Shown one piece after another: positions 57,030 through 64,000 of a stretch of DNA of 64,000 nt; the stretch's first letter is position 1, and the number at the start of each line of letters is the position of its first letter. Below the pieces are notes generated by a model, which was given only the letters and a program-made list of their open reading frames with translations, was not told the origin of the DNA and made no database searches. The stretch lies in assembly GCA_045629285.1 (NCBI GenBank), contig JAZQQY010000041.1:124001-188000 (forward strand), written 5' to 3'. Made by a program: the position numbers and the translations under genes. The stretch is from UBA1723 sp045629285 (GTDB lineage: Bacteria; Bacteroidota; Bacteroidia; Bacteroidales; Paludibacteraceae).

Positions 57030-57055
57030 CGTGATTTTCTTTACTCTTTTTCCGT

Positions 57056-60000
57056 TTACTCCTTAATTTTATTTTTCTCTCTTGCTTCGATGTCGTCTAG
57101 ACGCGACTTGATTTCAAGAGCGATATCATCTTTACCCTTGTAGTTCTCTCTTACGCTGAGCAGATATTGTTTTGCTTCAAACTCACGATCCAATGATACG
57201 TAGATATCGGCCAACAGAACGAAACTCTTTGCCAACCAGTATTGGTGTGGGGTGTTCTGATCTATGAATTCGAAGATGATTTTCTCGGCTGCCTCCTTGT
57301 TTCCATCGTGGAATGCATATTCGGCAGTTTTGTATTTTGCTTCAGCACCGTACTCGTCTATACAGTTTGAAGAAAGAGTCTTGTAATCTGCAACTGCGTA
57401 GTTTGTTTCTCCCTTCTGCTCGTAACACTTTGCACGAGTGTAAAGTGCCTCGCGATATAGGTTCGGATCAAGTTTGTCGCCCTTGATCACGTTCTCGCAA
57501 GCATTGATTGTCTCATCAATTTTGCCGAGTTTGCTGTAGCTACGCATGATCTGAAGTTTGGCTTTCTCCTTGTTCTCCACATTTTGTGAAATCTCCACCA
57601 TCTTTTCCAGATGTTCCACAACCTGCTCGTAATTCTCCTTCTTATACTCTATGTCGGCAAGTAGAAGCAATGCCTGTTCTGCATGGACTGATCCAAGCTG
57701 TTGAGCAGTAAGTGACAACTCTTTTTTTGCCAAATCGTACTCCTTGATATTGTAGTAACTGTTACCAAGGTTGAAGTGAGCAGGCTCGTTGAAGATGCTG
57801 TTAGGGAATTTGTCAAGATATTTGTTGAAACTGTTGATTGCCTCCTGGTATTTCTCCTGAAGATACAGTTTCTCGGCTGCTAGATAAGTAAGAGAGTCTT
57901 GCTCAGAAATCTCAAATTTGGCGATTCCACCGAGATTTTCCACATATTCTGCATATCCTGACACGTTATTCTGGTCAAAATAGATTCGTTTCAGACCTTC
58001 AAGTGATGTTTTAGCCTCTTCACTTGATGGATACATATCCACGATGCTTTTGTAGATCTTCGTACTTTCGTCAAAATTGCCCATTTTATCGTGGAGCATC
58101 GCTGTCTGCAACTTACCTTTTCGGCTAAGTGGACTGTGGAAATATGATTTTGACAGTTTTTCGTAAGTTGTGATTGCCGATTTGTAATCGTTCAGCATCA
58201 CGTATGAACGACCGATCTCGTACATTGCGTCCGCAATATATTCTGAATTCGGGAATTTTGCGATCAAACGGTTCAAAGTGGCGATTTTTCCGTTGTAATT
58301 CTTCTGAAGTCCCTGTACAAAACCTTGCTGGAAGCAAGCGTAATCGGCACCCGAACCCTTCAAAGCATAAACTTTAGAGTAACTCTTCTCTGCATTTTCA
58401 AAATCGTGGTTGATGAAGTAGCAGTCACCGATACGGTTGTTGGCGTCGGCGATAAGAGTTTTGTTGGAATCTTCAAGGTTAGTGAACTTTCTGAACCATG
58501 TCAATGCCGAAGTATAGCTCTTATTGTTAAAGTAACAGTAGCCTAGATTGTAGTGGGCTAGATTGTAAACGTCGCTATGGCGAGCTCCCGTAGTATTAAT
58601 GAACGACAAATAATCTTGCTGAGCCTCAGTAGGTTTGTCAAGGCGGAAATTTGACTCGCCTCGCCAGAAGTATGTAAGCGACTCTGTGTTGTAGTTGTAC
58701 TGCTTGTCTATAAGCGACTTAGTGAAGTACTCTTTTGCTTTTTCGTAGTCGCCATCAGTAAAGCTCTGAATACCAAGACAATAAAGAATTCTCTGACGAG
58801 CTTCTAGGATGCTTGGATTATTAGTGTTGATTTTCTGGATCGACGCGTAAGCAGCTTCGTAGTTCTTAGTCGTCATGTAGACGTTAAGCAAGAAATCGTA
58901 GATACGGTTCTTATAGTTAGACTTCGGAAATTTCTCCAAGAAAGTCTCGAATGTAGTTACCGACTCATCGAATGGTGAGTAGCTCTGGTCGTAGATTACT
59001 AGAGCGTAGTTGAACATTGCCTCCTCCTGAACCTCTTTATCAAACTCCATCTTGGATGCCTGGGCAAAACACATTCGTGCGTTTGTCTTGTCGCCAACCT
59101 TCAAATAAGAATTTCCGAGGTTGAGGTAAGCGTTCTGACCCAATTCATCGTTGTCTGTTGTTACTTTCTGCAGATTTTCGATAGCGTTTTTCCAATCCTG
59201 AGTCTTGCAATATGAAGTACCCAGCATGTAGATGTTGTTACGCATGATCTGATCAGTTGTCTTCGCATATTCAGAAAGATACTTGATTGTCTGCTTATAG
59301 TCGTTTTTCTTGAAGTAACATTCGCCGATGATACGGTAGATTTCAGAATTACTCTTATTATTCGGATATTTGTCGATGATGTAGTGTCCGTATTCGAACA
59401 CCTTTTCGTCCATATTCTTGTGGTAGTAAATCTGAGCGATGTAGTATGGCACTATAGATTCATACTCACTGTCGTTCTGCAAACTAAGGAAAACGGGAAG
59501 GGCAGCGTCGTAGTTTTTCTTAACGTAGTCGATGTAGGCAAGGTAATATTTGCCTGATTTTTGGTAGTTGTCGTCGTTAAGGTCGACAAGGGTAGTAAAC
59601 GACGAATGAGCCTTGTCGTAATCCTGAAGTTGAAGATTGCAATAGCCGTTGCGGAAGAAAAAGTCAGCTTTTTCCTTCTTGCTTAGTTTTCGTGGATCTA
59701 CTTTTGAGTAATAGTCGTTTAGAGCCTCCTTATATTTGCCTTTCTGGAAACAAATGGATCCCTGCAAAAATCTTATTCTGCTAATATGCGACGAGTGTGG
59801 ATTATTGGTAACGAATCTTTCAAGACGACCTCTTGTATCCTTTCTGTCCATTTCGTATGCGCAGCAGGCAAGTAGATATTCAGCCTCCGCGTAATATTCC
59901 TCACGGTCGACATTCTTATCCTGAAGATATTCGTCAAGATAGCGAAAAGCGGTGTTATACTGCTTTAGGTCGTACATCTCTTTGCCCTCAAAGTACAGAC

Positions 60001-60088
60001 GCTCCGCAGTGGTGTAAGTTTTAGTTTTTTGTGCGCTTGCAGTGCCAACAGACAATGCCAAAGCAAGCATAATAAGTTCTTTTTTCAT
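57056..60088 (-). CDS. Giant periplasmic tetratricopeptide-repeat protein
   Basis: The 1010-residue protein has a signal peptide (MKKELIMLALALSVGTASAQ) and is otherwise filled with TPR units from about residue 25 to the end. Clear ones include YFEGKEMYDLKQYNTAFRYL, GKYKEALNDYYSKVDP, AYLNLGNSYLKVGDKTNARM and YNLAHYNLGYCYFNNKSYTS. TPR arrays bind partner proteins; similar giant TPR proteins precede a beta-barrel gene in many Bacteroidetes, as here. A BamD/YbgF-like assembly role is possible. A minus-strand -7 box TATATTTG lies at 60121-60128. Confidence 0.85.
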   Translation of the reverse strand: MKKELIMLALALSVGTASAQKTKTYTTAERLYFEGKEMYDLKQYNTAFRYLDEYLQDKNVDREEYYAEAEYLLACCAYEMDRKDTRGRLERFVTNNPHSSHISRIRFLQGSICFQKGKYKEALNDYYSKVDPRKLSKKEKADFFFRNGYCNLQLQDYDKAHSSFTTLVDLNDDNYQKSGKYYLAYIDYVKKNYDAALPVFLSLQNDSEYESIVPYYIAQIYYHKNMDEKVFEYGHYIIDKYPNNKSNSEIYRIIGECYFKKNDYKQTIKYLSEYAKTTDQIMRNNIYMLGTSYCKTQDWKNAIENLQKVTTDNDELGQNAYLNLGNSYLKVGDKTNARMCFAQASKMEFDKEVQEEAMFNYALVIYDQSYSPFDESVTTFETFLEKFPKSNYKNRIYDFLLNVYMTTKNYEAAYASIQKINTNNPSILEARQRILYCLGIQSFTDGDYEKAKEYFTKSLIDKQYNYNTESLTYFWRGESNFRLDKPTEAQQDYLSFINTTGARHSDVYNLAHYNLGYCYFNNKSYTSALTWFRKFTNLEDSNKTLIADANNRIGDCYFINHDFENAEKSYSKVYALKGSGADYACFQQGFVQGLQKNYNGKIATLNRLIAKFPNSEYIADAMYEIGRSYVMLNDYKSAITTYEKLSKSYFHSPLSRKGKLQTAMLHDKMGNFDESTKIYKSIVDMYPSSEEAKTSLEGLKRIYFDQNNVSGYAEYVENLGGIAKFEISEQDSLTYLAAEKLYLQEKYQEAINSFNKYLDKFPNSIFNEPAHFNLGNSYYNIKEYDLAKKELSLTAQQLGSVHAEQALLLLADIEYKKENYEQVVEHLEKMVEISQNVENKEKAKLQIMRSYSKLGKIDETINACENVIKGDKLDPNLYREALYTRAKCYEQKGETNYAVADYKTLSSNCIDEYGAEAKYKTAEYAFHDGNKEAAEKIIFEFIDQNTPHQYWLAKSFVLLADIYVSLDREFEAKQYLLSVRENYKGKDDIALEIKSRLDDIEAREKNKIKE

Positions 60089-60607
60089 CGACTAATTTAC
60101 ATATACTTCAATTGTGCAAACAAATATAATAATATTTTTCAACAAATTCTCCAAAATTTTTGAACTCTCTAATATATTTTAATTTGTATCATTGCTTGTG
60201 TCGACTGATGGGTAGATATTGAAATCTAAAATTCTGCGATGAAAAGGAATATTTTTGTTGAATAATACGATTTTTGAATTTATAGTATGATTATGTTTTT
60301 TTTCTTCACTTCAAGCGATATAAAAAATTTTGTTTTTAGCAATCATTATTGGTGCAGTGTCCGTCCTGTCTCAGATAAGTAGTATCGAAATAGAAATTTG
60401 TAGATTGTTTGGTTATTTGATTCTTTAACTACTGTAGAAACTATTCTATGTTATGTAGTAAAGTCTGATTATTAGTGGATTACAAAAATTATTAAGAAAA
60501 TTTCCGTTTATTGTTAATTAAAAATAACCTTCTTTGGTACTTTTTTCTATCCGTAGATTTTAATTCAAGTCTACATTTGCAACAGACTTAATTATTACCC
60601 ACATACT
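60089..60607. other. 519-base AT-rich divergent region
   Basis: It holds the TPR gene -7 box (minus strand, 60121-60128) and the glycoside hydrolase -7 box TACATTTG (60572-60579). A further TATTTTTG at 60250-60257 has no gene after it. No other feature is seen. Confidence 0.55.
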
Positions 60608-62560
60608 ATGAAAACTAGACTATTTACTGCTTTAGCACTTATGTGTGCGACGGCGACTTTTGCCGCCGATTTTAATCTTAAAGTGAATTTGGGCGACAGT
60701 ATACGTCCTGTGACTCACGTAGCATCTGGTTCGTTGTACGGACTAACAGAGACGCTACCTGCTGATATCTCGGCTCACGTTGCTCCGCTTAAGCCAAATG
60801 CTTTTCTTAATCCTGCAGTTGCCGGCAGTGGTCGCCAGCAACCGATCGGTGATGCTTTCAAAGTGGCTGAAAGAGTAAAAAACACTGGTGCAAAGGTGCA
60901 TATTCGTCTGGCTGACATCCTTCCTGGCTGGCCTTACGGTTGGAAGGGTTGGAGTCATTGGGAATCTGAGGTGACTGCGATCGTAAACAAAAGAAAGAGT
61001 TCAGGACTTGACAATTTCGACGGTTATGAGATTTGGAACGAGCCTTACGGCACTTGGAAAGATGCTAACGGCCGTTACCACGAGGATTTGTGGAAGCCTA
61101 CATACGATCTTTTGCGTCGACTTGACCCAGGATGCCGAATCATCGGACCATCTTTCGCATTCTATAGCCAGTCAAGAATGGAGAACTTTGTGAAGTTCTG
61201 TGCTCAGAATAATTGTATGCCTGACGTGATCAGCTGGCATCAGTGGGGATCGGGTGGATTTGTAGCTGCGCTTGAGCACTATCGTAGTATGGAGAAGAAG
61301 TATAATGTCTCTCCACGCAAGATCAGTATCAATGAATATTGTGCTGGTTCGGATGCCAACACCCAGAAATATGAAGGTTGTCCCGGCTATTCAGTACCAT
61401 TCATTGCAAAATTTGAGCGACATGGTGTAGAAAGTGCTATGATTTCATGGTGGTTCACTAATCTTCCTGGTCGTTTGGGTAGTTTGCTTACATCACAGAA
61501 CCAGAAGGGTGGTGGATGGCATCTTTATAAGTGGTACGGCGACATGGACGGATACATGGCTGCGGTAACACCACCAAACGATAAATCCGATGGATTGGAT
61601 GGTTTTGCCGCTGTAAACAAGAAAATGCGTGAGGCTAGTGTAGTGTTGGGAGGATCAAGTGTCGGTTCGGTCGACGTTACTATTAATTTGCCTGAATGGA
61701 TGGGCAGTGAGGTTGATGTTACTACAGAAGTTGTCACTTGGGAAAATAAGGATAAGGCAGTGGCTGGTCCGCAAACATTGGCAACAGATGCCTATACAGT
61801 CAACAATGGTAAGATTGTTGTTCCGGTGAATGTGACTAGTGGACTTTACGCTTACCGTATATATATCACTCCTGGTGAGTCAACTCCTAAATCTCCGTTC
61901 TTGGGTAAGGCTCTTTCAATTCCTGGTACAATTGAAGCTGAACATTTCGATATTGGTAGCGATGGTATTTCATACCACGACAGAGACAGACAGAACCGTG
62001 GTGAAGGATTTCGTTTGGAGACAGGTGTTGACGTGTATGCATTGAAAGATAAATCCGATGAATACGCTGTCGGATATGCTCAAAAGGAAGAGTGGCTTGA
62101 GTATACTGTCGATATTGAGAAAGAGGCATACTATGATATCACGGCAGTTTTGTCGACTGGCGGAGAAAGCTCAGGAATACAGCTTCTTCTAGATGGAGAG
62201 GAGATTACAGGTATGCTTCAGACAGCACCAAACGATAACGATTATGAGAGTTATCTTGAGACGTCAGCCCGTTCTCTGAACAAGTTGCCACAGGGAGAGC
62301 ATATCTTGCGTATGAACATTGTCGGTGATTGGATCAACATAGACAAGTTCATATTCACTGAGTATGATCCTACTGTCGCAGTCCTTGTTGACGCGGATGA
62401 AGAGCAAACATTTGAAATCTACGATGTAAACGGCAGAAAATGCGGTGAAATTGTATCAAATGCGTCATCTCTTTCTAAGAATATGAAAGAAAAAGGTATT
62501 TCAAAAGGAGCGTACGTGTTGAAGTCGTCGAAGATGGTGACTAAGGTTATGGTAGAATAA
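60608..62560 (+). CDS. Secreted glycoside hydrolase (clan GH-A-like) with CBM6 and T9SS domain
   Basis: The 650-residue protein has a signal peptide (MKTRLFTALALMCATATFA). The catalytic (beta/alpha)8-type domain spans about residues 25-330, with the acid/base Glu in YEIWNEPYGTW (about 143) and likely nucleophile Glu in ISINEYCAGS. A beta-sandwich follows, then a CBM6 domain (about 435-595; IPGTIEAEHFDIG, GYAQKEEWLEYTVDI, WINIDKFIFT), then a T9SS C-terminal domain in the last ~50 residues (FEIYDVNGRKCGEI, KGAYVLKSSKMVTKVMVE). GH family is uncertain: GH39- or GH5-like relatives are candidates. CBM6 binds xylan or beta-glucans, so a surface plant-polymer enzyme is likely. Confidence 0.8.
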   Translation: MKTRLFTALALMCATATFAADFNLKVNLGDSIRPVTHVASGSLYGLTETLPADISAHVAPLKPNAFLNPAVAGSGRQQPIGDAFKVAERVKNTGAKVHIRLADILPGWPYGWKGWSHWESEVTAIVNKRKSSGLDNFDGYEIWNEPYGTWKDANGRYHEDLWKPTYDLLRRLDPGCRIIGPSFAFYSQSRMENFVKFCAQNNCMPDVISWHQWGSGGFVAALEHYRSMEKKYNVSPRKISINEYCAGSDANTQKYEGCPGYSVPFIAKFERHGVESAMISWWFTNLPGRLGSLLTSQNQKGGGWHLYKWYGDMDGYMAAVTPPNDKSDGLDGFAAVNKKMREASVVLGGSSVGSVDVTINLPEWMGSEVDVTTEVVTWENKDKAVAGPQTLATDAYTVNNGKIVVPVNVTSGLYAYRIYITPGESTPKSPFLGKALSIPGTIEAEHFDIGSDGISYHDRDRQNRGEGFRLETGVDVYALKDKSDEYAVGYAQKEEWLEYTVDIEKEAYYDITAVLSTGGESSGIQLLLDGEEITGMLQTAPNDNDYESYLETSARSLNKLPQGEHILRMNIVGDWINIDKFIFTEYDPTVAVLVDADEEQTFEIYDVNGRKCGEIVSNASSLSKNMKEKGISKGAYVLKSSKMVTKVMVE

Positions 62561-62597
62561 AAAGAAAAATTTTTTCACTATTTATTCAAATAATTAT

Positions 62598-62605
62598 TAC
62601 ATTTG
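62598..62605 (+). promoter_or_regulatory. -7 box of mscL
   Basis: TACATTTG, 40 bases before ATG 62645. Confidence 0.55.
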
Positions 62606-62644
62606 CCTTAAACAATAATTAAAGGAAAACAAAAATTTTTAGAA

Positions 62645-63055
62645 ATGAGTCTAATTAGTGATTTTAAGGATTTCGCCATGAAGGGCAACGTTGTCGACAT
62701 GGCAATTGGTGTAATCATCGGTGGTGCATTCGGAAAGATCGTTACTTCAATGGTTTCTGACATCATGATGCCGCTTATCGGTGTTGTTGTCGGAGGTGTC
62801 AACTTTACAGATTTGAAGGTTACTTTGAAGGAGGCAACAGATTCAGCTGAAGCTGTAACTCTAAACTATGGTAACTTCTTACAGGTTACATTCGATTTCT
62901 TGATCGTTGCAATCTGTATCTTCTCAGTTATCCGTTTGATGGCAAAGCTTAACAAGAAGAAGGAAGAGGCTCCAGCACCTGCTCCAGAGCCACCAGCACC
63001 AAGCAAGGAGGAAGTTCTTCTTACTGAGATCAGAGATTTGTTGAAGAACAAATAA
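62645..63055 (+). CDS. mscL: Large-conductance mechanosensitive channel
   Basis: The 136-residue protein has the MscL layout: N-terminal helix and first membrane segment (DFKDFAMKGNVVDMAIGVIIGGAFGKIVTS, in two parts), periplasmic loop, second segment (LQVTFDFLIVAICIFSVIRL) and a charged C-terminal bundle with a Pro/Ala linker (EEAPAPAPEPPAPSKEEVLL). GNVVDMAIGVIIGGAFGKIV is the pore-lining signature. It opens under membrane tension to release solutes on osmotic downshock. Monocistronic, with its own promoter and terminator. Confidence 0.96.
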   Translation: MSLISDFKDFAMKGNVVDMAIGVIIGGAFGKIVTSMVSDIMMPLIGVVVGGVNFTDLKVTLKEATDSAEAVTLNYGNFLQVTFDFLIVAICIFSVIRLMAKLNKKKEEAPAPAPEPPAPSKEEVLLTEIRDLLKNK

Positions 63056-63073
63056 GAAGATTCTTACAAAAGA

Positions 63074-63110
63074 TAAAAGGATGTCAGAAATGACATCCTT
63101 TTTGTTTTTA
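63074..63110 (+). terminator. Terminator after mscL
   Basis: AAAAGGATGTCA and TGACATCCTTTT pair perfectly around GAAA, followed by T-rich sequence. Confidence 0.88.
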
Positions 63111-63205
63111 AAGTCATTTATTTGTAGTAAGTTTGTTTTTGGTAGCGACGGAGGAACTGTCGCAAGTAATTTTTAATTCTTCATTCTTAATTTTTAATTA
63201 CAACA

Positions 63206-63937
63206 ATGAAGTCGGTAGTTGATTTACATACTCATTCTATTGTAAGCGGACACGCTTATAGCACGCTTTCCGAAATGATTGATGCCGCGCAGAAAAAAGG
63301 TCTCAAACTTTTTGGTGTGACGGAGCATGGCCCAAATATGCCTGGTTCATGTCATTCCATCTACTACCGTAATCTTCGAGTGATTCCACGTCAGTATGGG
63401 GAGATGCGTCTGATGATGGGTTCGGAGATGAATATCATCGACTTTGATGGTAATGTGGATTTGCCATCAAGCATCATTAAGGATCTTGATCTACGTATTG
63501 CCGGACTTCATGGTCGTGCATTCACCAACGGTACTGTAATGGAAAACACTGATGCCATAATAAATACGATGAAAAGGCCAGATATTGATATCATTTCTCA
63601 TCCTGTCGACGGTACAGCTGAGCTTGATATCAAGGCTATAGTGCAGTGCAGCGTGGAAACAAAAACAATACTTGAACTAAACAATAGCAGTTTGAATCCG
63701 GCACGTGATCTTCCGTTTGCAAAACAAAATTTCACGGAATTGCTTGGTTATTGTAAAGAAATGAATGTACCTGTGATCTTAGGTAGTGATGCCCATATCA
63801 CATACGATATTGCCAACCATAAGTATGCCTACGGTTTAGTGCAGGAGGTTGGTTTTCCTGATGAGTTGATTCTCAACGGAGACGATGTCAAGTTTTTGAA
63901 GTATCTCGAAGAGATGAGAGAGTCAAAGCAAGCTTAA
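63206..63937 (+). CDS. PHP-family phosphatase/phosphoesterase (YcdX-like)
   Basis: The 243-residue protein carries the PHP metal motifs: VVDLHTHSIVSGHAYST, FGVTEHGPNMPGSC, MMGSEMNIIDFDGNVDLP, AGLHGRAF (His), DIISHPVDG, and LGSDAHITYDI. These His and Asp/Glu residues bind a trinuclear metal centre in YcdX. Reported family members are phosphatases acting on small phosphates; substrate here is unknown. Length is normal. Its stop overlaps the stop of a converging gene by 4 bases. Confidence 0.9.
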   Translation: MKSVVDLHTHSIVSGHAYSTLSEMIDAAQKKGLKLFGVTEHGPNMPGSCHSIYYRNLRVIPRQYGEMRLMMGSEMNIIDFDGNVDLPSSIIKDLDLRIAGLHGRAFTNGTVMENTDAIINTMKRPDIDIISHPVDGTAELDIKAIVQCSVETKTILELNNSSLNPARDLPFAKQNFTELLGYCKEMNVPVILGSDAHITYDIANHKYAYGLVQEVGFPDELILNGDDVKFLKYLEEMRESKQA

Positions 63938-64000
63938 TCTTTCATAACTCTTGTGCTCCATTCCACGTATTCACCGCCGAATTCCTTGGCTAGGTTCATT
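63934..64000 (-). CDS. 3' end of a gene entering from the right edge
   Basis: Reading the minus strand gives 21 codons, MNLAKEFGGEYVEWSTRVM then KD and a TAA stop. The frame is open to the window edge, and the Met at 63999 may be internal. Residue use is protein-like. It is too short to assign. It converges on the PHP gene with a 4-base overlap of stop codons. Confidence 0.5.
   Translation of the reverse strand, partial: MNLAKEFGGEYVEWSTRVMKD

Noticed and set aside
63121..63175. A further GTAGAGACG family member (GCGACGGAGGAACTGTCGC near 63144)
   Set aside because: It lacks the GAGACG/CGTCTC ends. It is only a short unrelated hairpin.

Overview
The window reads as chromosomal DNA of a Bacteroidales bacterium, probably a gut or rumen polysaccharide degrader. 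The evidence is the repeated Bacteroidetes promoter signature (TAnnTTTG at -7, sometimes TTTG 19-21 bases upstream), two carbohydrate-active enzymes with type IX secretion (T9SS) C-terminal domains, a tra cluster of the Bacteroides conjugative-transposon type, and full-length aroC, polA, uvrC, recO, nadA and dusB. No rRNA, tRNA, CRISPR array, transposase or integrase was recognised.

Layout, left to right. 1-7.6 kb: a heavy-metal RND efflux system (partial membrane-fusion protein, CusA-type pump, then a TolC-like channel). The pump and the channel are separated by two AAA/DUF4143 ATPase genes, each with twin palindromes at its promoter. 7.6-10.3 kb: M20 deacylase, RNase H and an ABC ATPase, probably one operon. 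10.3-13.7 kb: a secreted GH5 endoglucanase divergent from a CE1-type esterase. 13.7-16.3 kb: an AlgI/AlgX-like O-acetylation pair. 16.5-20.8 kb: a CNNM/CBS membrane protein, two SlyD-like isomerases (one with a Cys/Gly-rich tail), chorismate synthase and a PfkB kinase.

20.9-35.5 kb: a type IV secretion locus. A leftward operon carries an unknown membrane protein, then traE, F, G, I, J, K, L and M homologues. A divergent VirD4-like coupling protein is followed by four proteins of little or no recognised function. No relaxase, integrase, TraN or TraA-D homologue is seen, so this may be a dedicated secretion apparatus or a conjugation remnant. It has a candidate small RNA with its own promoter and terminator, and a TTTAGTCC motif just before several start codons.

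36-43.5 kb: recO, a thioesterase, an acyltransferase, an acetoacetate-decarboxylase-like protein, a nitronate monooxygenase-like protein and a large RecB/AddA-like helicase-nuclease. 43.5-44.1 kb: an AT-rich non-coding segment with DnaA-box-like 9-mers, lying where third-codon-position strand bias reverses; I propose it as the replication origin. Three parS-like palindromes 8.4 kb to the right fit this. 44.1-64 kb: nadA, a MazG-like protein, deoC, a prenyl synthase, polA, dusB, a U32 protein, uvrC, a TerB-DnaJ protein, an outer-membrane barrel with a giant TPR partner, a T9SS-sorted glycoside hydrolase with CBM6, mscL, a PHP phosphatase, and the tail of one more gene.

A dispersed palindrome family (GTAGAGACG...CGTCTCTAC) occurs in at least seven places, including in frame inside the CusA-type gene. 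Assignments come from reading translated sequence and motifs by eye; no database search was possible.
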